Source of the DNA: Calliphora vicina
Taxonomy: Eukaryota; Arthropoda; Insecta; Diptera; Calliphoridae
Direction: 5' to 3'
DNA length: 64,000 nucleotides
Assembly: GCF_958450345.1 (NCBI RefSeq)
Contig: NC_088784.1
Location: 79,013,747 to 79,077,746 of the forward strand
Made by a program: the position numbers and the translations under genes. The notes beneath the pieces are model-generated. The model ran no database searches, was not told the DNA's origin, and saw nothing but the letters and a program-made list of their open reading frames with translations. Below, piece by piece: positions 35,036 to 46,200 of the stretch (position 1 is its first letter; every line of letters begins with the position of its first letter).

Positions 35036-35499
35036 CGATTAGCCAAATAAGTGCAGCCGTTTTCCGATTTTAGATAAATCGAAAAAAGTGGGCTTAAAAG
35101 TGGGCGTGGTAAATTTTTCATTCCGTAAAAACCTACGTTGGACTATGACCAACATTTTGACAAAAAAAAATTGTCTAAATCGGTCTTGCCGTTCTCAACT
35201 GATGCAATTACCAACGAACGACATTTGATTTTTATTTATATAGAAGATATGGATATCTAATGATAGATATTTCAAAGTCCTTTACAACGACGTATGTCGT
35301 AATGGGTCAAAATCGGGAAAAGTATTATTTAAACCCATTTTTTTTCTCACCAAAAACAAATTTGTTATAAATATTTTTTCATTAATAAATTTAATTAAAA
35401 AATTAAAAAAAAAAATTTTAAAAAAATATTACTTAAAAATATTTAAAATTTTTATTTTAAAGTATGGGTCTAAGAATTTTGGATTGTGTTCTTAGAAGT

Positions 35500-36640
35500 G
35501 TGGTATTGCTTGCTGTTCCCCCCTAATTGAATTCCGACTATCTTATACAGAATGCCTTTGCAGTTAAGGCTTAATTTCGATTGATAGTGGATTAGCCAGT
35601 GTCAGAGGTGTATAATAGGTACAGGGTTGGTCCTAGAACACTTTCCTGAGGTACACCAGCATTGATCGCATAATCGCCGAACTTTATCTTAAACAAGTGA
35701 TCCGATAGGTAAGATTCTAGTATTTTGTGTGTTCTAGAAGGCAGTAGTAGGCATTTTATCTTGTATTTATGCCAAACCTTGTCAAAAGCCTGGACAACAT
35801 CTTCAAATATTGCCGATCATTACTTTTTTAGTTCGATAGATTTTCGTATGTCTCCTGTTAGGCGGTTACTTGCTCAATTGGAATCCGAATTGATTATCTG
35901 AGATAATATTTTGACTATTTAAGAATGTTAAAATTTGTCCTTGGATTATTTTCTCAAATATTTTAGACAAACAAGGCAATAGGCAAATCGGTCTGTAGGA
36001 TGATGCCAAAGGCAAATCCTTTCCTGATTGGTTAATTTGGGAGATTTTCCAATCATTCGGAAAAATTCCAAGAGACAAGATCGCATTGAATAATACTTTG
36101 AACACAACAATTGCCACATCTGGTAGTTTTCCAATCATGGAAAGTTTTCGCACATGGTACTGGTTAATCTTCAATATAGTTTCGATTTCTGCGATCCTCT
36201 TCCGAATGAAGGGCTCTTTTTAGTGTCTTACTTGCAGCGGACAGCCTCTGTTGCCAATTTCTTCTACATCTCTATAATTCTGTATAAAAAATATACATTT
36301 TAGGTTTAGCATGAATTTGACACTTAGAGTGATCCAAGGCCGAAAATATTAGAGACTTGAAGTCTCTGATACAATTGTTGATATCTTCCTCAAACTGTAT
36401 GTTAAATTCAGTGTCGATATGGCTGCTTATGTATTTTTTATATTTAAACCAATTAGTCTTGAACAATGAATCGTCTCATACAGAAAATGGACATTGACCG
36501 TAATAGTTTAGTACAACGGGAGAATGATCAGAATATAGTTCGTATGATATTTCTGCAGAAATAGAATTTCTATTTAAATTCCTTGATATGGCAACATATG
36601 TATGTATATTAGATCAGGAATTTCACCGAAGGCCCTAAAC
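35500..36640 (-). pseudogene. Jockey-type non-LTR retrotransposon remnant
   Basis: From the 5' side (about 36600) minus-strand frames give an endonuclease tail, GQCPFSV, then FKTNWFKYKKYISSHIDTEF (linker), then KVLFNAILSLGIFPNDWKIS with SYRPICLLPCLSKIFEKIIQ and NQFGF (reverse transcriptase fingers). Further down come AFDKVWHK-like and VPQESVLGP-like blocks in shifted frames near 35640-35800. Order is that of a jockey ORF2. Stops and frame changes make it inactive. Confidence 0.82.
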
Positions 36641-37169
36641 AACTATCAAGTATAATTCATAAGTACTTCAATATATCCGCTATAGTGAACCTTAGCTTGC
36701 TATTTAAATGTGTGAAATAAACAATAAATCTCGACTACATCGATTTGTTTATTTTTTTGTTCACCAAAAAAAATTTTAAACCAAAAATTAGTTTTTCATG
36801 TTTTTAATAATGCATAACTATGTAGTTTGGGAAATAAAAATCTGTTTACTTTTGCTTAGAATGCCAACGAAGTCTTTCTTACGATATAGTGTAACAGTCT
36901 TTTTATTTTCATATGTATCGGTATAAAAATATAAAATAAAAATTTAATTTTTAGAAAAATATCCATCTACAAAAAAAATATTTGCAATACTATCGCATAA
37001 ACAAGAACTGCAATTTCCGAAACGATTTCTTGACATACCTAAAGATTCCAATATTTTAAATTCGAAAAGTATTAATACACAGTGTATTGTCGTCTGTAAA
37101 TACCCTAAATACTTTCAACAATTATTTAAGGGAACTTGTTGGAGACTTCAAGGTCTTATGAGCCTTAGT

Positions 37170-37183
37170 GTAACCATGGTAAC
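37170..37183 (+). promoter_or_regulatory. Candidate RFX X-box upstream of IFT20
   Basis: GTAACCATGGTAAC fits the X-box consensus RYYNYYNNRRNRAC at all but the third position, and its right half GGTAAC fits perfectly. It ends 66 bp before the IFT20 ATG, the usual distance for RFX-controlled ciliary genes. RFX factors drive IFT genes in ciliated sensory neurons of flies and worms. Binding here is inferred. Confidence 0.6.
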
Positions 37184-37248
37184 CCAGCAAATGAAAACAC
37201 TATTATATTTTTATTGAAAGTGAATAAAATTGGTTTTTCTTACCAAAA

Positions 37249-37711
37249 ATGACTGAAGAGTTACAAAAGGCAGGACTATTTATTGATGATATTTATAGAT
37301 TACGGGTGCAAGATCCCCGCATTGCCACCGAAACTAATGAACTGAGAGAAGAATGTTTGGAGTATGCCGAAAAATTGGATGAGTTTAAGAAGTTGGCCAT
37401 TGAATTTCATAAAATTGTCAATAATTATGGCAAAGATGTGGAAAAGGAAAAGTTAAGAGCTATTGGCACGCAAAATATGTTGAAAACTATGGCCAAACAA
37501 AGACAGTCAGAACAGCAGTTGTATCAGGTAAAACATAAACGTTTATTTTTAAATTTTTTATTGTAAAGTTCTTAATAATCTTTTTTGATTACAGAGTAAA
37601 ATCCATGAAAAGAATTTAGAATTGGAGCGTTTGAAAAGTGAATATCAGTATTTACAGCGCATTGAATCCGAACAACAGGAACTTATAAATAACTTTTTGA
37701 TGAATCAATAA
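37249..37711 (+). CDS. IFT20: Intraflagellar transport protein 20
   Basis: Two exons, 37249-37527 and 37595-37711, joined in phase 0 (donor CAG|GTAAAA, acceptor gattacag), give 131 residues, the usual IFT20 length. The start is MTEELQKAGLFIDDIYRLRV; the rest is a continuous coiled coil with AIEFHKIVNNYGKDVEKEK and ENLELERL-like text near the end. IFT20 is an IFT-B subunit that carries membrane cargo from the Golgi to the cilium and binds IFT57/IFT54. In flies it acts in ciliated sensory neurons. It converges with INO80B; the two stop codons are 86 bp apart. The 67-bp intron is typical of flies. Confidence 0.95.
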
Positions 37712-37797
37712 AAAAAATGTGTGTAAATGACTTAAAATATATTATGCCTTAAAATAAATCAAAGACAAATAAAAAATATAAGAAATTCTTTTAAAAT

Positions 37798-38919
37798 TTA
37801 ACATATAATTTCTTTAAGAGATTGTACATTTTTACGATAACAAGCAAAACTGCATAAAGGTAAATTTGTTTTGGAGCAGTTATACACCTTGGGATTATTA
37901 CAACCTGCTATGCCGCACATTTGCTGTTTGGGTGGTTCTTTGGGTGTCTGGGCTGCCAAAGGAAATTCTACGCCCACCGGCAACTGTACAACAGCTCCTT
38001 CTAAAGTATTTTTATAACTTATCATGGGTATTGCTTCTTTAGCTGATTTCGGTTTATTACCCGTTCTATATTTACTTTCTTGCTTCTTAAGTAAACGTTC
38101 CATGGTTTTCTTTTTGTCCTTTTCCCGCTTTTCATCAGCCTGCTGTTTACGTTTGAGAATTTTCAAGGCCGCCTTTTGCAATTCTTCGGCGGTTTGGGGT
38201 TTCTCTTTCTCTTTGTAACCAGTTGGTAGAGCCATCAATGTTTCCGAAAAGCCCGGGGCGGATTCTATGTCATTATTGCGATCATACATAGCTCTTTGAC
38301 GGGCGGTCATTAATTTTGGATCTTTCATTTTACGCAATTCAACATCTTCAATTTCTTCTAGTTTACCTGATTCTACAGCAGTCAGCCAACGTTCTTCTTC
38401 ACTAGAGGTGCCACTATCACGCCGTCGTTTGTTTTTCTTGGCCATGTTGGTGGATGGCGTAACTGGCATCTTTGTGTTTAACACTTCTGTGTCATCCAAC
38501 TTCTTAACAAATTTCTTGGAACTTGTAGGCTTTTCTACTTTTAATATAGTCTGTAAGGAAGATGTGTCTTCAACTTTTGTTTCCAATTCCATACTGTCTT
38601 CCATTAACTCTTCTTCAACTTCAACATCAATATTTTCCTCGTCGTTGGTAAATGATTCTTTGCTAAGATTCATGCTATTGGGTGTGTCATTCCTATCATC
38701 CTCCACATCGATATCTTCGCTATCTTGTATACTAGCTAGGGATTCATTAGACTTTTCAAAGCTGTGTGATTTGTTTCTGGAGACCTTGTGATGTTTATGC
38801 TTGTGCTTCTTGTGTTTTTCTTTGGAATGTTCTGAAATGAATTAAAATTATTTCAATATTTTGTATAAAAATAACTCTGTCAAGAGTACGTACATACCTT
38901 CTTTATCTTTTTTAGCCAT
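37798..38919 (-). CDS. INO80B: INO80 complex subunit B (PAPA-1 / zinc-finger HIT protein)
   Basis: Two exons: 38898-38919 (ATG, 22 nt, MAKKDKE) and 37798-38831, separated by a 66-bp intron (GTATGT..CAG), give 351 residues. Residues 8-30 are a Lys/His-rich tract (HKKHKHKHH). An acidic region follows, then KKNKRRRDSGTSSEEERWL at about 138-157. The PAPA-1-like segment runs about 170-270 with LMTARQRAMYDR and a charged helix. The C-terminal HIT zinc finger at about 313-341 has CGIAGCNNPKVYNCSKTNLP and CSFACY. INO80B is a subunit of the INO80 nucleosome-remodelling complex in the nucleus. An internal GTG is not the start. Confidence 0.92.
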
Positions 38920-39800
38920 ATTTATGTGAATTTAGTAAAATTTCCGTAAAATGTTGTATGAAAATTTAATTAAAACATAAATAATAATAATGTAAACAAA
39001 AACATAATGCAGCTGTTTAAACTATTCACTTTTGATTGATAACACGTTTTCAATGGTATTGCCAGAAGGAAATTATTAATGCCTTATTAGCAGAGCTGGA
39101 TAGTGCTAACTAAATCCAAGATCATGGAAGAATTTTATTTACCCCTATCGCGAATCAATATTTCACACGAATTTCACAAATGTTGCCTCTTCGCATTTCT
39201 CGTTCATCAATTTTGTTAACGTGAAAAAATTAAACAATATACAGCTGTTACGAACAAAATCAAGTCAAGGAACACAACGTCATGTTGACGCAACAGTTCC
39301 TTCTAGGATGTCACCGGAAGAGTCATCCAAACTTCAACATCACACAGTTGGAGTCTACACCGAGGTATGTCATGCAGTACCCCTGATTGGATATTAATTG
39401 TAAAATTGTTTATGCTGCTACAACAACAAAATCAACTATTGTGAATGAAAAGTTCATGGAAATATCACGATAGCAATTTTAGCAAGGCGTATTTAACTAG
39501 GTGACAGCAGTGGTGAATTGAAATAAATACAGGCGAATTCACTTATTTTTTTATTTATATATGTAGTTTGACATTATCGCGTGCTAGTTCTGTAGTCAGC
39601 TGTGCTCCCGATGGCACCTTATTAAATGCACCTTGAATTTTAGCTTTTCAAAATGTATAAGTTCCTTATAAATCTTCTTAGAAATTTTTTAGATAACTTA
39701 AAAAGATAAAAAGTACTTTTTTCAAAAAACTAGAGAAAAGAGGCTTTTTTAAATTCTAATGCATATAATTTTGAACTCAGTCATAATTTTTAAACAATTC
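38920..39800. other. Spacer upstream of INO80B; no gene seen
   Basis: Holds the INO80B promoter side, not resolved into elements. The short fragment at 39060-39540 has no recognisable coding potential. Confidence 0.5.
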
Positions 39801-40396
39801 TTTTATTATTTGACATATACATTTGACGTTAGTCCCATAAATGAAAAATAGAGAAAATAGGGACATATTTGGACCAGCTGTTATCAAAAAACTGAAGTAA
39901 TGTGGGTAAAAATGTTGAAAATTTATTTTTCAAATGCGAATATCTCCTAAGCTATAAGAAATATTAATAGATACGACGAGGAACACAACGAAGAAATAGA
40001 TTCGTTTTAAAAATGTAACATACCCGAGGTGTCCTACTTTGCGGACCCCTAGCCGCTCCCCTAATGGGCCCAGAAACTAACCGTTAAAAACAATAATAAT
40101 TATTTTATTATTTGACATATATGTACATTTGTCGTTAGTCCCATAAATGAAAAATAGAGAAAATAGGGAAATATTTGTACCAGCTGTTATCAAAAAACTG
40201 AAGTAATGTGGGTAAAAATGTTGAAAATTTATTTTTTAAATGCGAATATCTCCTAAGCTATAAGAAATATTAATAGATACGAAGAGGAACACAACGAAGA
40301 AATAGATTCGTTTTAAAAATGTAACATACCCGAGGTGTCCTACTTTGCGGACCCCTAGCCGCTCCCCTAATGGGCCCAGAAACTAACCGTTAAAAA
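39801..40396. repeat. Recent tandem duplication, unit about 302-306 bp
   Basis: Copy 1 (39801-40090) and copy 2 (40103-40396) are nearly identical, including 'gacgttagtcccataaatga' / 'gtcgttagtcccataaatga' and 'cccctagccgctcccctaat'. Differences are a 4-bp insertion (TGTA) and a few substitutions, so the duplication is young. No gene lies in it. Confidence 0.92.
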
Positions 40397-40399
40397 GTT

Positions 40400-41085
40400 A
40401 CAGATTTATTAACCTCTTTTTTGTCTATACCTCTGTGTGATGTGAATTACATATTATTTTTCATATTAATACAATTTATTTTTTATTTTAACAGTTTTTT
40501 TAAGATTGTTGAACATTTTTAAAAGTGTGTACGTACATAAACATGTAATTGATACATTAACAGAATAAATATTCAATATTTTTTTATTTTTCTTAAAAAC
40601 ATACGAGTAGTATCAAAATTAAAGGTTTCAAAAATAAAAATACTTTATAAAAAAGAAGTTAATACAATATTCATTATGTCGTTTTAGGATAATAGAAAAT
40701 AAACAGGAAATGAATAATTAAAATATGTAATTGTTATAAGCTGCTTTATTATTAATGGCTGAACATACAAATTTCGTTTTATGGATGAGGAGGATGTTTT
40801 TTTATAGTTCCTTGTGCCACTTTATGTTGGCACATATTATTATAGGAAATAAAAACATTTAACAGCTATTGTTTATTTGTTATTGATGAACATATTAAAT
40901 ATTTAGAATATGCTTGTAGATTTAGCTTGTTGGCTGTATTTTTGTTCGAGTTTTAGAACTGAAACCCTGAAACTTTTTTTATAAATCTCTGTTGGAGTAG
41001 CTTTTTTTTAAGCACTATCACTACCACTGGTACGCCATAGTTAGGGAAGTATGGGTCGTGGTCGCACCACATAATGGGTTACAAA
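40400..41085 (-). other. Probable 3' UTR of the BACURD gene and spacer
   Basis: AT-rich sequence just downstream of the minus-strand stop codon. Complementary AATAAA signals occur near 40745 and 40865. No gene seen. Confidence 0.45.
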
Positions 41086-42066
41086 TCATGTAGGATTATT
41101 GCGTTTATTTGAACGCAAACGAGCCAGACCAGTACGTTCTTCCTCTTCATCACTTGTATACTGATGCATACCACTAGATCCCGCACCTGAGGCACCCGAC
41201 GATGAACCACCACCCGAAGGATTACGTACCGAGGAGGTGGCTTGTAATAGCTCCTGATCGGGAGCATTACGATTTTCATACAACAACACCTGTAAGGTCT
41301 CCTCATATATACGAGCTTCCGGAAATTCTACCTTAGTATGTTTACGATCTGTAGCATACACGATGGAAGTACAACAAACTTCGGCCACCTTTTTGCCATG
41401 ACCATAAAAGGACCAGCAGCATATTTCACTCGGTCCAATGACATCTTTTATGAACAAGATACGCTCATTGAAACGCAATGACAGCTTATCAAACAGTTCT
41501 ATATTCTTCAATAGATTATCGTCCGAATTGCTGGTATATGAATACTTGTTGTTTTGTCGTTGCACCACCAATATTACGGCTGGTTTCGATGATGAACTTA
41601 TCAGCATTTGTTCTTCTTTCTGCGATGTTATAAGAGGAATGCGACAAATTGGTTTAGGTTCTTGATGTGCCAATAAGGCACGTTCACATGACATGGCCAA
41701 CTCAGTGATACAGTAGTATTTTGCTTCGGCTAGTAGTTCGGCAATTTCTCGATGAGATTCCGGCAGGGGGACAGTACCATCGCGCAGATAATTAAGAATG
41801 GTGCCAAAATGTTGGCCACAGCGATCAATAAGAATCCAACCTAAAAATGTATTAAATTCATAAATATTTTTTTTTCGTATTATTCAAATTCACTTGCCTT
41901 CCGAATCGGTCAACACCTCCATGCGCCCACTGAACATGGCACTCAACATGGTGTCATTGTGTTTTGTCAGCGTTCCAATTGTGGTGTAATACAAACGGCC
42001 ACCTACATTCAGTTTCACATACTGAGAACTATGACCCTTAATTAAAGTCTTTTGATCTCCGGACAT
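41086..42066 (-). CDS. Bacurd: BACURD/KCTD10-type BTB adaptor for Cul3
   Basis: Two exons, 41898-42066 and 41086-41840, encode 307 residues from ATG at 42066. The N-terminal BTB/T1 domain contains YVKLNVGGRLYYTTIGTLTK, AMFSGRMEVLTDSEG and WILIDRCGQHFGTILNYLRD (about residues 16-85). The C-terminal half with FNERILFIKDVIGPSEICCW and KVEFPEARIYEETLQVLLYE is typical of KCTD10/KCTD13/TNFAIP1. These proteins hand substrates such as RhoA to the Cul3 ubiquitin ligase. The tail is Gly/Ser-rich then acidic (SDEEEERTG). The 57-bp intron has a GC donor (AG|GCAAGT). An open frame continues about 85 codons upstream of this ATG. Confidence 0.93.
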
Positions 42067-42320
42067 TTTGGACGTGGTCACCAATACCAAATCGTCACAA
42101 GGACTGGCAGTCAATTGTAATTTACCCTCGATGGCGCGGGTAACAGCCACTAAACAAGTACTGTTACTGCCACTGGGATATGATCCCGACGACGTTGATT
42201 GTTCTGTCTTTGCCTGTTGTGTTGTGCTACTGCAGCTAGCTCCCTCTACCTTTGGCTTAGTGGTGTTGGAGCCTTTGCAAACGCTGTCTTGGGCGTTGCG
42301 TGTGCTCGCTAAAGGTGTTA
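42067..42320 (-). other. Open frame upstream of the BACURD ATG, possible N-terminal extension
   Basis: In frame with the BTB exon, the sequence stays open back to TAA near 42337. It has no ATG, but it has a plausible acceptor (ctaacacctttag, about 42312-42324 read on the minus strand). The residues are Ser/Thr/Gln-rich (for example TTQQAKTEQSTSSGSYPSGS) and end QLTASPCDDLVLVTTSK before the MSGDQK start. An upstream coding exon, or simply 5' UTR, would both fit. Confidence 0.45.
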
Positions 42321-42339
42321 GAGTAGCAATTTTGACGAT

Positions 42340-43182
42340 TTATTGTGTAAACTCGTTGGCAAATGTGTCAAAAGTTTGTTTTTATCTTCCAACACCATTC
42401 AATTCAAAAAAACCTTTGTTTCTATTTTGTCTTAATAAAGATCACTTTGTTTTAATTTTGTTTAATATTTAATCTTTTGTTGGTGAAGACGCCCTTTTTT
42501 ATTTTCTTGATAAAGTCTACTGTCTGCGATATGTCAATGAATCTTGGCTGGCTTTTTATCTATTTAACATGAATCACCACTTAATTTATGAAGTTCCATT
42601 GGAAAACTGTTCGTATTGTTTATATTGATAACAATAATTTATTTATGGTTTTTTGTTAGTTTTTATCTTAGGTAATTTTCTTGTGTATGTTTTCCTAATA
42701 AAATTATTTAGGATTCCCTAGAAAATATGCAGCTAATGCTTCTTCTTTGTTTTAGAGTATTTTTGGCATTCAGATGGAAGTGGTAGCATAATGTATCATC
42801 ACCAGGGTGAGGAAAAGTATATGATTATAATGAAGCTAAAATTAGGGGTTTCAAATTTGTATACCATTCACCATTAGAGGAAAATCGGGCGAAAAATGGC
42901 TAGAATATAGGCAACAAATCTCGACTGCGGAAAATATATTTTTTGGTCCATGGACACATCAACTATTCAAAAACTATTTAGTTCATATTAAATTTCCACA
43001 TCAACGTACGATTTTGATAGGGCACGACAATTCTGAATATTTAAGTATTTCCAAGAGAAAATAATGATTATGACAAAAAGGTCTGATATGCCAAAATAAT
43101 TCTATTTTTAATCTCACATACATATCAATTTTTAAGTTTCTGAAAATTTTAAAAATTCATAGTGAATAAGGTCTTTAGTAAA
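42340..43182. other. Spacer, no gene seen
   Basis: AT-rich sequence. It may hold the BACURD promoter or 5' exons; none could be called with confidence. Confidence 0.4.
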
Positions 43183-45000
43183 TCTACATAAATAAAAATC
43201 AAATGTCGTTCGTTGGTAATTGCATCAGTTGAGAATTAGAAATTTTTTTCTTTAAATGAAAAATTGACCACGCCCACTTTATTCGATTTATCTAAAATCG
43301 GAAAACGGCTACATTTGGCTAATTTTTTGTTTAAATGTTCGTAATTATCCAATTTAAGTTTTTACTGAAGGAAAACTTGACCACGCCCACTTTTTTCGAT
43401 TTATTTATAATCGGAAAGCAGCTGCACCTATTTGGCTAATTTGTTTTTAAATGTTCGTAGTAAAATTCGTAAGTAAAATAATGCGAAACTTTTTATAAAA
43501 AAAAGTTAGAGGTACTAAAGTCCTACGACCTACAATAAAACAGTTTTTTCAAAATAACTCAAAATTTTGAGGGTGTTTCAAAATCTTTGAAAATGGTTTT
43601 AGTATGTCCTCACCTAGGCCTACTACGCACCTAGGCCTACTACGCATTAGGTCGCTTTTCAAGCTCTGACAAAAAGTGTTATTTTGTAGCAGAGTGTTAT
43701 TAATTAAAAATCGAAAACGAGATCACGAGAAAATATCCATTGAAATAAAATTACTCATTCCTTATCATACAAAAAAATTAATTTAGAGGATGCAAACACA
43801 TTTTTTATATAAGGGAATTCCCTAAACTTTAAAAATCTAATTAAAAATATATATTTCAGTGTTGTCAACATTCTAAATCCGCTAATAACATGGCGTTTAA
43901 TCAAGAAAAGGAGGTCGATCTGTGATCACTCGATTTTTTATATAAAAACTCAAAATATCTAAATTCTTTAATAACTTGGCCAATAAGCGTTTAATCAAGA
44001 AAAGGTGCTCGAGCTGTGATCACTCATATTTCTGAACAAAAATCTATATTTTTCTATAAAAACTCAAAATATCTTAATTCGCTACTAACATGGCCAATAA
44101 GCGTTTAATCAAGAAAAGGATCTCTATCTTTGATCACTCATATTTCAGAACAAAAATCGATTTTTTATATAAAAACTCAAAATATCTAAATTCGCTAATA
44201 ACTTTGCCAATAAGCGTTTAATCAAGAAAAGGAGCTCGATCTGTGATCACTCATATTTCTGACCAAAAATCGATTTTTTATATAAAAACTCAAAATATCT
44301 AAATTCTCTAATAACTTTGCCAATAAGCGTTTAATCAAGAAAAGGAGCTCGATCTCTGATCACTCATATTTCTGACCAAAAATCGATTTTTTATTAAAAA
44401 AAATTCAAAATATTTAAATTCGCTAATAACTTGGCCAATAAGCATTTAATGAAGAAAAGGAGCTCGATCTGTGATCACTCATATTTTTTTTATAAAAACT
44501 CAAAATAAATAAATTCGCTAATAACGTGGCAAATAAGAATTTAATCAAGAAAAGGAGCTCAATCTATGATCACTCATTTTTTTTTTTACAAAGACCCAAA
44601 ATAAATAAATTCGCTAATAACTTTGCCAATAAGCGTTTAATCAAGAAAAGGAGCTCGATCTGCGATCACTCATATTTCTGACCAAAAATCGATTTTTTAT
44701 ATAAAAACTAAAAAAATATCTAAATTTACTAATAACTTGGCCAATAAGCGTTTAATCAAGAAAATGATCTGTGATCATTTTTAGTTTTTTGACAACATAC
44801 TTAGGTTCTTTGTCTCTCAGTAACGCTTCTATGTATATTTTATTCTATGATCATAAGATTCATTGTGCATATTTTAAAATAAAATGTAAATCAAACATAA
44901 GCCAAACAAACCTATGTTAATAAAAATTATATTTTTTTTCTTTTTAACTATTTTTAGCCATTTCAAACCGCTTCCCATAAATTTAGTCGGGTCAGCTAGT
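43183..45000 (+). mobile_element. Non-autonomous Helitron-like element with inverted 113-bp satellite
   Basis: Starts 'tctacataaataaaaatcaa' then 'atgtcgttcgttggtaattg' and ends 'agtcgggtcagctagt' at 45000. The interior (43900-44790) has about nine copies of the complement of the 113-bp unit found at 32400-35035. The two elements are thus the same family in opposite orientations, about 8 kb apart at their nearest ends. Terminal features are those of Helitron/Helentron derivatives. No coding capacity. Confidence 0.82.
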
Positions 45001-45620
45001 TTAAAATAAATTTTTAAATATAATATTGCGAATAATGTAATATTTTAAAAATAAATTATATATGGAATTGTAGAAGATAGAATTTAATAATAAAAAGACG
45101 AAATAAACAGTTGTTAGCAATCCTGGAAACATGTGTTTTCTTAGATAGAGGGTTTTGAATATAGTCCCTTGTTAAATTTTTCAATATAAAATTGAGGAAT
45201 TTTCAAAGTAACAATTTAATTTTTTTTTTAAATTTTATTAAAGAAAATTTAGGATTTTAACGATTATGTCCCATTTATCACAATTAAGAGAAATAAAGTG
45301 AGATAGAAAATTATAAATTCCATTTCATTATTATGAGTTCAGTTCAATGAGCATTTATTATAATTTTTTTCTATTTTTATACACTCTGATGTATGTATGT
45401 ATATACGAAATGTATTGCATGCACATTTTGATTATTTTCTTTTTATGTCAAATTAAGAATATTTGTAGCATTTAAAGTAATTGAAGTCGGGACAAGTGAA
45501 TCAAATATTATAAAAATACTTAAGCAATTTTGGGCTGGTAATGGAAAAACTATTTATGCGGTACATTTATAACAGTAGTATTATACATTTTTTCTGGACA
45601 ACTGCAAAAAGAAGTAAAAG
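45001..45620. other. AT-rich spacer, no gene seen
   Basis: No coding or repeat structure recognised beyond low-complexity A+T. Confidence 0.5.
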
Positions 45621-45790
45621 CAAAAGTTGGCTACAATTACCATATCGTTACCGAAATAATTGAAATTAACATTACCTATTTAATCGTAACTAACGTTACC
45701 GTTACTATTTTCTATGATGCAACATATATCAGTTTAAATAAGCGTTACCGATATATTTTTACTGTTTCGAATCGGTAGCCAACCTTGTTG
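45620..45790. repeat. Degenerate TTACCG repeat, copy 3
   Basis: Loose GTTACCG words ending 'tttcgaatcggtagccaacc'. Same family as 14370-14595 and 22200-22370. Confidence 0.65.
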
Positions 45791-46200
45791 AATTGAATAA
45801 AGCCATTTTTTGTTGAATTCAGGTGGATAACAAAATTTTGGGCCAATATTCCAAAAGCATTTCTAGAAGTTGTTAAACATAACTTAATGATTTAAAATAA
45901 TTCCAAATCAGCAATAATTTTAGCTATGTTACCTCTTGTATCAAGCTAAGTTAACCTACATATTTCTAAATGTAGGGTGAAAAACGTTTACATTAAACAT
46001 TTGTTAATACAAATATTGTTAAACAACAAATTGTTTAAATATGTATTTACAAATACATCATCATCTTCAAACTGTATTTTGATTTATTTTTCTATTCAAA
46101 GTGTTAGAAAGTATTCATAAAATATTTGTAAAAGATCTTTGAAGACCGGAAGATCATAGAAGATCATATAAAAATTATTTATTTTAAATATTTTTGTAAA

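Larger units (their letters stand above)
32164..35246 (-). mobile_element. Non-autonomous Helitron-like element with 113-bp satellite, interrupted
   Basis: In reverse orientation the 3' end is 'actagatgaaccgacagacg' (32164) and the 5' end 'tctatataaataaaaatcaa' (to about 35246). 'ccaacgaacgacatttgatt' at 35213 is the complement of the 5' part of the element at 43183. Its inside is a tandem array of a 113-bp unit (11 copies, about 32400-33600, and 7 copies, about 34290-35030). The array is split by about 690 bp of unrelated sequence rich in ATATGCAT words. Terminal hairpin-type ends plus internal satellite are characteristic of Helitron/Helentron-derived elements. Confidence 0.8.

Noticed and set aside
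37798..38706. INO80B starting at 38706
   Set aside because: That codon is GTG; the frame continues upstream through an acceptor to a 22-nt first exon with ATG at 38919.
38408..38791. Plus-strand frame of 127 codons
   Set aside because: Shadow of the INO80B coding strand.
41890..42150. BACURD starting at 42150
   Set aside because: That codon is GTG; the family start MSGDQK has an ATG at 42066. The exon also ends at 41898, not 41890.
42068..42472. Plus-strand frame of 134 codons
   Set aside because: Opposite strand of the BACURD first exon and its upstream region.
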